From: Bacteroidales bacterium
GTDB taxonomy: Bacteria; Bacteroidota; Bacteroidia; Bacteroidales; JAADJA01
Assembly (NCBI GenBank): GCA_021107975.1
Contig: JAIORT010000898.1
Location: 1 to 5,731, forward strand
Direction: 5' to 3'
Length of the DNA: 5,731 nucleotides
Positions 1 through 5,718 of the stretch are shown here, piece by piece. The position numbers and the translations under genes are program-made. The notes beneath the pieces were generated by a model. That model was not told where the DNA came from, ran no database searches, and saw nothing but the letters and a program-made list of their open reading frames with translations. How positions within the stretch are numbered: the first letter of the stretch is position 1; every line of letters begins with the position of its first letter.

Positions 1-234
1 ATACGAATTTGGAACATCATAAATTCCGAGTTTGTGCAAAACCTGCCAGTGCCAGTCGGTTAAAGGGCAATAGCCTATTCCGTAAAAAATACCGAGAATA
101 AACCATGAAGCTCCGGTTAATAAAAGAGTGATAAGATTCAGTCTTCTTGTGGGTTTCCATATCCAGCCGAATAGATTGAATATTATTAAAGCCGTATGAA
201 AAACTACAAAAAATGTATCTAAAAATTTATACAT
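1..234 (-). CDS. DUF2784-type small membrane protein, partial (C-terminus beyond left edge)
   Basis: The minus strand reads open from an ATG at 234-232 to the window edge, giving 78 codons. An in-frame TAA lies a few codons upstream, so this is the first possible ATG. The protein begins MYKFLDTFFVVFHTALI. Two hydrophobic segments are visible, at about residues 7-26 and 34-53, followed by a CPLTDWHW motif at residues 56-63 and the start of a polar stretch (KLG..DVPNS). A short N-terminal helix with a His, a second helix ending in G-x-x-Y-CPLT, and a Trp-rich turn match the DUF2784 family as I know it. Family members are usually about 110-130 residues with a third membrane helix, which would lie outside this window. 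The function of the family is unknown. The gene is divergent from the DUF4160/DUF2442 cassette. No Shine-Dalgarno sequence precedes the start. The family call rests on motif recall, not a search. Confidence 0.75.
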   Translation of the reverse strand, partial: MYKFLDTFFVVFHTALIIFNLFGWIWKPTRRLNLITLLLTGASWFILGIFYGIGYCPLTDWHWQVLHKLGIYDVPNSY

Positions 235-271
235 GTATATTGCTATTAAATTTTATGTAAAGTTAAGGAAA

Positions 272-349
272 ATGTTTGAAGACTTTATGAAGATGTTATT
301 TGGAGGGAAAGAGGCAGAGGAGGTGTTGCAGGGGTGTGAGATTATATGA
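272..349 (+). other. Doubtful 25-codon ORF, possibly a gene remnant
   Basis: An ATG at 272 opens a 25-residue reading frame ending in TGA at 347-349, beginning MFEDFMKMLFGGKEAEEVLQ. It is preceded by AAGGA at 265-269, only two bases before the ATG. The composition looks protein-like (an acidic amphipathic start, then GGKEAEEV), and the purine-rich stretch at 301-335 is much richer in G than the cassette that follows. I do not recognise the peptide. It could be the broken N-terminus of a gene cut by arrival of the downstream cassette, a short leader peptide, or chance. Confidence 0.2.
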
Positions 350-363
350 TTATTTTTCTTTTA

Positions 364-390
364 TTGTTTATCAAAGATTCATTACTTTTG
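364..390 (+). promoter_or_regulatory. Bacteroidota-type promoter for the DUF4160/DUF2442 cassette
   Basis: TACTTTTG at 383-390 matches the Bacteroidota -7 consensus TAnnTTTG exactly. A TTG at 364-366 lies 16 bases upstream, slightly closer than the usual -33 spacing. Transcription would be expected to begin a few bases after 390. The DUF4160 ATG is at 399, so the mRNA would have almost no leader. The site also lies inside the upstream extension of the DUF4160 reading frame, which argues that the true start is 399 and not 300. Confidence 0.5.
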
Positions 391-398
391 TATTAATT

Positions 399-641
399 AT
401 GCCGGTCATTCTTAGAATAAAAGGATTTAAGTTCTATTTCTATAGCAACGAAGGGGAGGAGCCGATGCATATTCATGTTAATAAAGCTGAAAATAATGGC
501 AAAATATGGTTAGAACCACAAATACAAGTTGAATATTTTTACGGTTTTAAAAGTAAGGAAATTAAAGAAATAATGGATATAATTATAAAAAATATTGATA
601 AAATTAAGACAAGTTGGAATGAACACTTTAAACAAATATAA
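399..641 (+). CDS. DUF4160 family protein (first gene of a toxin-antitoxin-like pair)
   Basis: This encodes 80 residues from the ATG at 399. The reading frame is open further up, to an ATG at 300, but the 33 extra residues are basic and then hydrophobic and unlike the family. Members typically begin MP-x-[IV]LR-x-GF, as here (MPVILRIKGFKFYFYSNEG). Visible family features are GF at 9-10, FYSNEGEEP at 14-22, the HIHV motif at 24-27, W38-L-E, YGF at 48-50 and the closing W73-N-E-H-F. The length is normal for DUF4160. The biochemical role is not established; the conserved His pair could bind a ligand or metal, but that is speculation. The gene overlaps the downstream DUF2442 gene by 23 bp, so the two are probably translated together. 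DUF4160 and DUF2442 genes recur side by side in many bacteria and have been regarded as a possible toxin-antitoxin-like pair. Base composition is very AT-rich, suggesting recent acquisition. Confidence 0.85.
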   Translation: MPVILRIKGFKFYFYSNEGEEPMHIHVNKAENNGKIWLEPQIQVEYFYGFKSKEIKEIMDIIIKNIDKIKTSWNEHFKQI

Positions 642-957
642 AGCAAAAGACCCCATTGATATTTTGATTTTTGAAAAAGGGTTAAGAATTAAAAATATAA
701 TTATTGACAAAGACCTTGATCTAATAGCAATTATTCTTAATACAGGAAAAATTCTTGAATGTAAAATTTCTAATTATCCCAAATTAAGAGCTGCAACAAA
801 AGATCAACTAAATTCCTGGCAATTAATTAGCGAAGGTATTGGCGTTTCATGGGAAGAATTAAATGAAGATTTATCAGTAAAAGGATTTATTAAAACCTCT
901 GCACTAAATACTATGTTGCGGGATTTACAAAATAATTATAAAGAATTAGCAGTCTGA
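619..957 (+). CDS. DUF2442 family protein (second gene of the pair)
   Basis: This encodes 112 residues from the ATG at 619, which lies inside the end of the DUF4160 gene. The frame is open to a TTG at 595, but an ATG with a 23-bp overlap is the more likely start. The N-terminal part (residues 20-51) is a beta-rich segment ending in TGKILECKIS. It is followed by the DUF2442 signature at 52-91: NYPKLRAAT, QL..W, then GIGVSWEELNEDLSVKGFI, matching the usual G-I-x-W-x-x-L-[DN]-EDLS-V-x-G-[LF]. Residues 92-112 are a lysine- and leucine-containing tail, probably helical. The family is associated with an NE0471 N-terminal-like fold; its activity is not known. Its position after DUF4160 suggests it is the partner, perhaps the regulatory or antitoxin-like member, but the sequence does not show which protein plays which part. 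G+C over 541-960 is only about 25% by hand count. Confidence 0.82.
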   Translation: MNTLNKYKAKDPIDILIFEKGLRIKNIIIDKDLDLIAIILNTGKILECKISNYPKLRAATKDQLNSWQLISEGIGVSWEELNEDLSVKGFIKTSALNTMLRDLQNNYKELAV

Positions 958-968
958 ATTAGTTTCTA

Positions 969-2558
969 ATGCGAAAAAAAGTTGATTTTCTCGTTATCGG
1001 TTCCGGCATTGCCGGCTTAAGCTATGCCCTTAAAGTAGCGGATCATGGTAAGGTTTGTATTGTTACTAAAGACAAAGCCGAAGAAACAGCCACCAAATAT
1101 GCACAAGGCGGAATTGCAGCCGTAATGTACTCGCCCGATACTTATGAAAAGCACATCCGGGATACTATGGTCGCAGGCGACGACCTGAGCGATGAGAGCA
1201 TCGTAAGGCTTACCATTACCGAATCAACAGAAAGAGTAAAAGAGCTTATTAAGTGGGGCGCCCATTTCGACAAGACAAAAACCGGCAGATATGACCTCGG
1301 TAAAGAAGGTGGACATTCGGAATACAGGGTATTGCATCACAAAGACAACACCGGTCATGAGATTATCCGTGCTTTGCTTAAAAAGGCAAAAGAACACCCG
1401 AATATCGAAATACTTGAAGATTATTTTACTATTGACTTACTTTCGCAGCACCATTTGGGCATTGGCGTTTCCAGGGGTATGCCCGATATTCAATGTTATG
1501 GCGCCTATGTTTTATGCCCTGAAACAGGGGAAGTGATTACCCTGCTGGCAAAAACAACTTTGCTTGCTACGGGCGGAACAGGTAACGTTTACAGTACAAC
1601 AACCAACCCCGAAATTGCTACTGGCGATGGTACAGCAATGGCGTATCGCATAAAAGCAACTATTGAGAATATGGAATTCATTCAGTTCCATCCTACTTCA
1701 CTTTACAATCCGAACGAAAAGCCGTCATTTCTTATCACCGAAGCGTTGCGTGGCTTTGGGGCAGTATTAAAAACAAAAGAGGGAGAGGAATTTATGCGTA
1801 AATACGATGAACGCGAATCACTGGCTTCCCGCGATATTGTAGCACGAGCTATTGATACTGAAATGAAGCTTAGTGGCGATGACTATGTTTGCCTTGATTG
1901 CCGCCACATTGACAAAAACGACCTGATAGAACATTTTCCGACTATTTATGCCAGATGCCTGAGCATTGGTATTGACATTACAAAAGACATGATACCGGTA
2001 GTTCCGGCAGCTCATTACCAGTGTGGAGGCATCAAAGTTGACGAATACGGAAGAAGCACTGTAAGGAATCTTTATGCAACCGGTGAATGTGCCTCAACGG
2101 GATTGCATGGAGCAAACAGGTTAGCCTCCAATTCACTCCTTGAATCGGCTGTCTTCTCTCACAGAGCAGCAATGGACGCTGCCGGTAAAATAAAATCAAT
2201 TGAGTTTTGTGAGCATATCCCCGACTGGGATGCGGAAGGACTTGTACTTAATGAAGAAATGATACTGATTACCCAAACTACGAAAGAGTTACAGTCCATC
2301 ATGTCGAACTATGTAGGTATCGTCCGCTCTAACCTGCGACTGAAAAGAGCTTTGGACAGGCTGGAAATCATTTTCCGGGAAACTGAGGATTTATATCAAA
2401 AATCTATTATCAGCGTTGAGATATGTGAATTAAGAAACATGATCAACATAGCTTACATGGTTATCAAAATGGCACAATTGCGCAAGGAAAGCAGGGGCTT
2501 GCATTATTCCATCGACTATCCTGAGAAAGCTCCGATAAAGATGAATTCGAGAAGGTAA
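969..2558 (+). CDS. nadB: L-aspartate oxidase
   Basis: This FAD-dependent enzyme oxidises L-aspartate to iminoaspartate, which quinolinate synthase NadA condenses with dihydroxyacetone phosphate on the way to NAD. It acts in the cytoplasm. The 529 residues are a normal full length. Visible features are the dinucleotide-binding GSGIAGLSYAL at 11-21, the flavin-binding YAQGGIA at 44-50, E113-GGHS, the ATGGTGNVY segment at 200-208, FHPTSLY at 240-246 (His241), SRDIVARA at 287-294 (Arg288), PAAHYQCGGI at 347-355 (His349), and ATGECASTGLHGANRLASNS at 370-389 (Arg384). These correspond by motif to the substrate-binding and catalytic His, Arg and Glu residues of E. coli NadB. The C-terminal helical domain ends with RKESRGLHYSIDYPE, which favours aspartate oxidase over succinate dehydrogenase or fumarate reductase flavoproteins. 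The start follows the DUF2442 stop by 11 bp with no Shine-Dalgarno sequence. No nadA or nadC is in the window. No separate promoter was found, so transcription from the cassette is likely. Confidence 0.96.
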   Translation: MRKKVDFLVIGSGIAGLSYALKVADHGKVCIVTKDKAEETATKYAQGGIAAVMYSPDTYEKHIRDTMVAGDDLSDESIVRLTITESTERVKELIKWGAHFDKTKTGRYDLGKEGGHSEYRVLHHKDNTGHEIIRALLKKAKEHPNIEILEDYFTIDLLSQHHLGIGVSRGMPDIQCYGAYVLCPETGEVITLLAKTTLLATGGTGNVYSTTTNPEIATGDGTAMAYRIKATIENMEFIQFHPTSLYNPNEKPSFLITEALRGFGAVLKTKEGEEFMRKYDERESLASRDIVARAIDTEMKLSGDDYVCLDCRHIDKNDLIEHFPTIYARCLSIGIDITKDMIPVVPAAHYQCGGIKVDEYGRSTVRNLYATGECASTGLHGANRLASNSLLESAVFSHRAAMDAAGKIKSIEFCEHIPDWDAEGLVLNEEMILITQTTKELQSIMSNYVGIVRSNLRLKRALDRLEIIFRETEDLYQKSIISVEICELRNMINIAYMVIKMAQLRKESRGLHYSIDYPEKAPIKMNSRR

Positions 2559-2573
2559 AGAATGTGAAATTGA

Positions 2574-2609
2574 AAAACCAAATGCCAACGAATATTGAAA
2601 TTTGGTTTT
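2574..2609 (+). terminator. Probable terminator hairpin after nadB
   Basis: AAAACCAAAT at 2574-2583 is the exact reverse complement of ATTTGGTTTT at 2600-2609, giving a 10-bp stem with a 16-base loop, 15 bp after the nadB stop. The descending arm ends in TTTT, but the run is short and the stem is A/T-rich. It is well placed to end the nadB transcript, and a new promoter follows about 110 bp later. Confidence 0.5.
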
Positions 2610-2718
2610 GCAGTATGCCAATCATTTCCTCACTTTTTTCCTATTTGATTAACAACTCATTAATTTATCCCATTTCGCCACAGATTTTTGCCTTTTCATT
2701 CAATAAGTCCTGTAACTA

Positions 2719-2749
2719 TTGACTTCTGCAATTTGAGGACTTAATTTTG
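2719..2749 (+). promoter_or_regulatory. Bacteroidota-type promoter for the lipoprotein gene at 2795
   Basis: TTG at 2719-2721, a 20-base spacer and TAATTTTG at 2742-2749 match the Bacteroidota -33/-7 pattern (TTG, then TAnnTTTG) with near-ideal spacing. Transcription would begin around 2754-2757, leaving a leader of about 40 bases. The leader ends in a very A/T-rich stretch before the ATG at 2795 with no Shine-Dalgarno sequence, as is usual in this phylum. Apart from this site and the hairpin at 2574-2609, I see nothing in the gap 2559-2794. Confidence 0.65.
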
Positions 2750-2794
2750 CCCCACAGTTTCAATTATTATTAATTTTTAAAAACAAATTACATT

Positions 2795-3526
2795 ATGAAA
2801 AAATCAAGTTTATTAATCTGGGTTTTGGCAGTAGCTTTTTTAAGCTTTTTTGTATCATGCTCTAAGGATGATGATGAACCCGAACCACAGCAACAAACAC
2901 CAACTTTTACAACAAAAACAGTTGCAGTACCCGACGCTATGATGCAGTCGTCAGATGATGGGGCACAGGAAACGGTTGGGTTTATTAATTTAGCAAACAG
3001 CTTTACAGGTCTTGCTAATTCTTTTGTGCCTCCACAAAAATGTGCTCCTTACAAATCAACCAATGACGGACCACCCTGGGTTTACACCTGGGAAATTATC
3101 GAAGGAGCAGACCAATATACGGTAACGCTAACCATTTCACAAACTTCATCCGGTTATGAATGGGATATGGTTATAAGCGGTACTATAGATGGTATTGTTG
3201 TAAGCAACTTTCTTTTCATGCATGGCGAGCAGTCAAATGATGGTAAAAACGGATTATTTAGATTGTATGATTTAGAGACAGGTGAAATATGTATGTATGT
3301 TACCTGGAATACCGATGATAATGGTGTGTATTATGTAACCTTTGAAATTCCGGAGGATGTTAAAATCGACATTACTTCAAATCCTGATGGTTCCGGTGTT
3401 GTTGAGGTTTATGAATGGGAAAACGGGGATTATCACCTTGTCTGGAAAGCTGAATGGACATCGGATGGACATGGAGAATGGTGGGAGTATGATAACGGAG
3501 TTCTGGTTGAGCACGGTACATGGTAA
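2795..3526 (+). CDS. Putative surface lipoprotein with Trp/Gly-rich C-terminal repeats
   Basis: The 243-residue protein has a lipoprotein signal peptide: MKKSS, a hydrophobic core at about 6-20, and a lipobox FVSC with the acylated cysteine at position 22. The mature end reads CSKDDDEPEP. A lysine followed by acidic residues just after the cysteine resembles the surface-export signal known from Bacteroidota lipoproteins, so the protein is probably on the outer face of the outer membrane. A Pro/Gln/Thr-rich linker (29-42) leads into a region I do not recognise (43-90) and then a beta-rich, aromatic-rich domain (95-243) with alternating polar and hydrophobic residues, as in a beta-sandwich or long sheet. 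Near the C-terminus two short repeats resemble each other, DGSGVVEVYEWENG (198-211) and DGHGEWWEYDNG (224-235), before the final GTW. No catalytic motif is visible. It has its own promoter and is followed by a long hairpin. The function is unknown. Confidence 0.85.
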   Translation: MKKSSLLIWVLAVAFLSFFVSCSKDDDEPEPQQQTPTFTTKTVAVPDAMMQSSDDGAQETVGFINLANSFTGLANSFVPPQKCAPYKSTNDGPPWVYTWEIIEGADQYTVTLTISQTSSGYEWDMVISGTIDGIVVSNFLFMHGEQSNDGKNGLFRLYDLETGEICMYVTWNTDDNGVYYVTFEIPEDVKIDITSNPDGSGVVEVYEWENGDYHLVWKAEWTSDGHGEWWEYDNGVLVEHGTW

Positions 3527-3583
3527 TGAGTTTGGTTTTATTATTAAAGAAATTTTTACCATAAGAAATCATACTAAACATCT

Positions 3584-3625
3584 ATAAGAATTAAATTCTG
3601 CCTATCGGTAGAATTTAATTCTTAT
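3584..3625. terminator. Long perfect hairpin between exported-protein genes, probable terminator or mRNA-end structure
   Basis: A 16-base arm at 3584-3599 (ATAAGAATTAAATTCT) is the exact reverse complement of 3610-3625. Inside it GCC at 3600-3602 can pair with GGT at 3607-3609 (one G-U pair), giving about 19 paired positions around a four-base loop at 3603-3606. It begins 57 bp after the lipoprotein stop codon. No run of T follows on either strand, so it is not a textbook intrinsic terminator. It may instead stop transcription weakly, serve convergently, or protect a 3' end from decay. Confidence 0.5.
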
Positions 3626-3688
3626 GGTAAGTTCCCCAAAAAAAATCGGGACAGGCGATATAACCTAAAAAAATCAAAGCATAACCAC

Positions 3689-4342
3689 ATGAAAACCTGT
3701 TTAGTTGTTTATGTATTTACAATCATTTGTCAATTAGGACTTTTTTCACAAAACGTCCCCAATGGAGGATTTGAGGAGTGGGAGCTTAACACTTATCAGG
3801 CGTATGAACCGGCAGGATGGGAAACACAAAATGAAACCGGTCTCTATTACATAGAAAAAGCTACCGGACATTCAGGTTCTTATTCGGCAAAACTCAGCAT
3901 CGTTTGGGATAATGTTATTAAATCTTTTACAGGCGCATCTCTTTCAACAGAAGAAAATTTCACGGTAACAAGCCGCTATCAAACCCTTTCGGGTTTCTAT
4001 AAAGGAAACTCAAACGATACTGATACTTTAAAAATAACTGTCAGAATGTATTCAAAAGACAAGCCTGTTGGTTTTGGCTCTTGTTTTATTGCAAATGCAA
4101 ACAAAGAATGGAAGCAATTTGTTTTACAAATAGAATATAATTCCGATGAAATACCCGATAAAGCAAGTATTTCAATATTCATAGCAACCGAAGGAGACAA
4201 TCATTATCAGGCAGTTTACTACATTGATGACTTGCTATTGACAAGTATAATAAAATATGTATATGGCGATGTCGGCAATTTTGCCCTAAGAACTAATGAT
4301 AAAACAGAATATAAAAATAAAATTCAAATATTAATAACTTAG
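3689..4342 (+). CDS. Putative secreted protein with a probable jelly-roll (carbohydrate-binding-like) domain
   Basis: The 217-residue protein has a Sec signal peptide: MKT, a hydrophobic core at about 4-19, and likely cleavage at the LFSQN segment near residues 20-21. Cys14 is inside the hydrophobic core and is not a lipobox. The mature protein opens with VPNGGFEEWE (23-32), then EPAGWET (40-46), GHSGSYSAKL (60-69), a strand-rich middle, and YYIDDLLLT (177-185). This order (N-[GP]-GFEEW, then P-x-GW, then a G-x-S-x-K-L strand, then [IV]DD[LI] near the end) is typical of the galactose-binding-like beta-sandwich domains common in exported Bacteroidota proteins. A sugar or surface ligand is plausible but not shown. 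The tail at 186-217 (lysine/asparagine-rich, ending KIQILIT) does not look like part of the fold, nor like a type IX secretion sorting domain. No promoter was found in the 162-bp gap upstream. The next gene starts 14 bp after the stop, so the two are probably co-transcribed. Confidence 0.8.
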   Translation: MKTCLVVYVFTIICQLGLFSQNVPNGGFEEWELNTYQAYEPAGWETQNETGLYYIEKATGHSGSYSAKLSIVWDNVIKSFTGASLSTEENFTVTSRYQTLSGFYKGNSNDTDTLKITVRMYSKDKPVGFGSCFIANANKEWKQFVLQIEYNSDEIPDKASISIFIATEGDNHYQAVYYIDDLLLTSIIKYVYGDVGNFALRTNDKTEYKNKIQILIT

Positions 4343-4346
4343 AATA

Positions 4347-4352
4347 AGGAGG
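4347..4352 (+). promoter_or_regulatory. Perfect Shine-Dalgarno sequence before the propeller lipoprotein gene
   Basis: AGGAGG at 4347-4352 lies four bases before the ATG at 4357 and supports that start. It is the only strong ribosome-binding site in the window; the other complete genes have A/T-rich leaders without one. Bacteroidota ribosomes are known to make little use of Shine-Dalgarno pairing, so its presence here is unusual. Confidence 0.7.
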
Positions 4353-4356
4353 AAAC

Positions 4357-5718
4357 ATGAAAGCTTTAAAAAAATTCAGAATTTATTTTATGATGTGTAT
4401 TCTCGGCATGTTGATTATTAATAGTTGTGAAAAAACTGAAGAAGATGAAGTAATTCCTGAGTTTGGTTTATTAATAACCGAAACAAATGATAGTACTATT
4501 GTAATTGAAGATGGCAATACAGACACCTATACCATAGCCCTGAAAAGCCAGCCAGAGGCAAACGTAACCATAACAATTAGTCCGGATTTGCAAACAACCG
4601 TTTCCAAAAGCGAAATAATATTTACACCAAACGACTGGAATGTGGCTAAGGTAATTACAGTTGAAGCAGTAAATGATACAATCCCTGAAAATTATCATAC
4701 AGGTGATATTTCACATGTGTCAGCAAGTACCGATGAATCTTATAATGGAATTAATTTCAATTTCACGGTAGATATCATTGATAACGAATTTCACCTGATT
4801 ATTTCAGGATCACGAACCGGACATTATTGTATCGTTGATCCGTATAGTGGTGCAGACCTTGCCGAACCGAAACCTGAAGTACACTACGTAGGCCAGTTAT
4901 GTATGGGGTATTTAAGTCATAAAGCTATTATTTTAAGCCCCCCGGGATCAGGAACTGGAATCGCTGTTATTTACAGTTGCGATGCACTGACCGGTGAAAA
5001 TGTATTTCAGATTGTTTCTGAAGATGACTGGTGGGTCATGAACATTGATGGTTCACCGGTTGCTCCAAAAATTGCTTTTGCAGCCAAAGATGCCATCGAT
5101 TGGAATTTACATATTCATTCAATCAATGAAGATGCAACGGGATATTCTCAACTGACTTTTCATGAAGAGGGTGTAGAATGCCCAACAAAAGTTTCAACCA
5201 AATTAATAGCTGCTGACTATCCGGCATGGTCTCCGGATGGTTCTGAAATTGCCTTTTCCGGTCATCTGAGGGAAATTAATACAAATTATGCGCATTCAGC
5301 AATAATGATCATGGACAATGATGGCGGAAATAAAACTGTATTGTACAGTGAACCTGTTGAAGAACCATGGTACCGCGACATTTGCTGGACTAAAGACGGA
5401 CAATTCCTTATCTTCAGTGTGGCAGAAGGAAGTATCAGAGCTGTTAAAGTCCTGCACATTGGCACTAAAACCGTTACCGATATTCATTCTCAAATGGAAG
5501 TTGGAGGTTTGGGTGTTCAGAATCACTGGACCTCACCCATCGAAAACAAGATTGTGTATATGCTTATATCGCCCGGAGGCAGTGACTTATATATCATAAA
5601 TTTCCAAACATCAGGAAGCAATTTTACAATTACAGGCGGACCAACAAAATTAACGGATGAACTGGCTGTTGGTCATGGATACCAGCAACCTGTCTGGGCG
5701 CACTGGGATGGAAATTAA
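4357..5718 (+). CDS. Putative lipoprotein: Calx-beta-like domain plus TolB/WD40-like beta-propeller
   Basis: The 453-residue protein starts with a lipoprotein signal peptide: basic MKALKKFR, hydrophobic core at about 9-20, and lipobox INSC with the acylated cysteine at 24. The mature end CEKTEEDE is acidic with an early lysine, suggesting outer-membrane and possibly surface location. Residues about 36-143 resemble the Calx-beta-like repeats of bacterial surface proteins: GNTDTYTIALKSQPEANVTI (53-72), SEIIFTPNDWN (85-95), ITVEAVND (100-107), and the closing TVDIIDNE (137-144). Residues about 145-453 look like a beta-propeller of the TolB/PD40 type. Blades are suggested by PKIAFAA (237-243), YPAWSPDGSEIAFSG (288-302), DICWTKDGQFLIFS (341-354), NHWTSPIENKIVYML (389-403) and QPVWAHWDGN at the end. 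Such propellers usually bind partners or ligands rather than catalyse. It is probably co-transcribed with the gene 14 bp upstream. The reading frame is complete, ending 13 bp before the window edge. The natural partner is unknown. Confidence 0.86.
   Translation: MKALKKFRIYFMMCILGMLIINSCEKTEEDEVIPEFGLLITETNDSTIVIEDGNTDTYTIALKSQPEANVTITISPDLQTTVSKSEIIFTPNDWNVAKVITVEAVNDTIPENYHTGDISHVSASTDESYNGINFNFTVDIIDNEFHLIISGSRTGHYCIVDPYSGADLAEPKPEVHYVGQLCMGYLSHKAIILSPPGSGTGIAVIYSCDALTGENVFQIVSEDDWWVMNIDGSPVAPKIAFAAKDAIDWNLHIHSINEDATGYSQLTFHEEGVECPTKVSTKLIAADYPAWSPDGSEIAFSGHLREINTNYAHSAIMIMDNDGGNKTVLYSEPVEEPWYRDICWTKDGQFLIFSVAEGSIRAVKVLHIGTKTVTDIHSQMEVGGLGVQNHWTSPIENKIVYMLISPGGSDLYIINFQTSGSNFTITGGPTKLTDELAVGHGYQQPVWAHWDGN

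Noticed and set aside
258..265. Minus-strand TAACTTTA as a promoter for the DUF2784 gene
   Set aside because: It misses the final G of TAnnTTTG, and no TTG element is found at the right distance upstream.
300..398. Extension of the DUF4160 reading frame up to an ATG at 300
   Set aside because: The extra 33 residues are unlike the family, which starts at M-P-x-[IV]-L-R. The promoter at 364-390 also lies inside this stretch.
595..618. TTG start at 595 for the DUF2442 gene
   Set aside because: The ATG at 619 lies only eight codons further on and gives a normal-length protein and a modest overlap; the extra residues match no family feature.
510..710. Minus-strand open frame across the DUF4160/DUF2442 overlap
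   Set aside because: It lies opposite two recognised genes, is low-complexity (Phe/Ile/Asn), and results from the high A/T content.
345..968. Direct repeats flanking the DUF4160/DUF2442 cassette as insertion-site duplications
   Set aside because: The flanks (around 330-360 and 945-968) share only short, imperfect A/T-rich matches, no better than chance.
1818..2015. Minus-strand open frame inside nadB
   Set aside because: nadB is intact with conserved motifs throughout; this frame has no recognisable domain.
3342..3587. Plus-strand frame overlapping the end of the first lipoprotein gene
   Set aside because: It is out of frame with the lipoprotein, has no family features and runs into the intergenic hairpin region.
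3631..3652. Run of eight A between CCCC and CGGG as a second terminator
   Set aside because: The flanking bases can form only about five pairs including a wobble, and the A run sits in the loop on the plus strand, so neither strand has a stem followed by T.
4129..4342. Type IX secretion C-terminal sorting domain in the jelly-roll protein
   Set aside because: The tail lacks the usual proline-rich start, the glycine-containing strands and the closing lysine-rich strand, and is too short after the fold.
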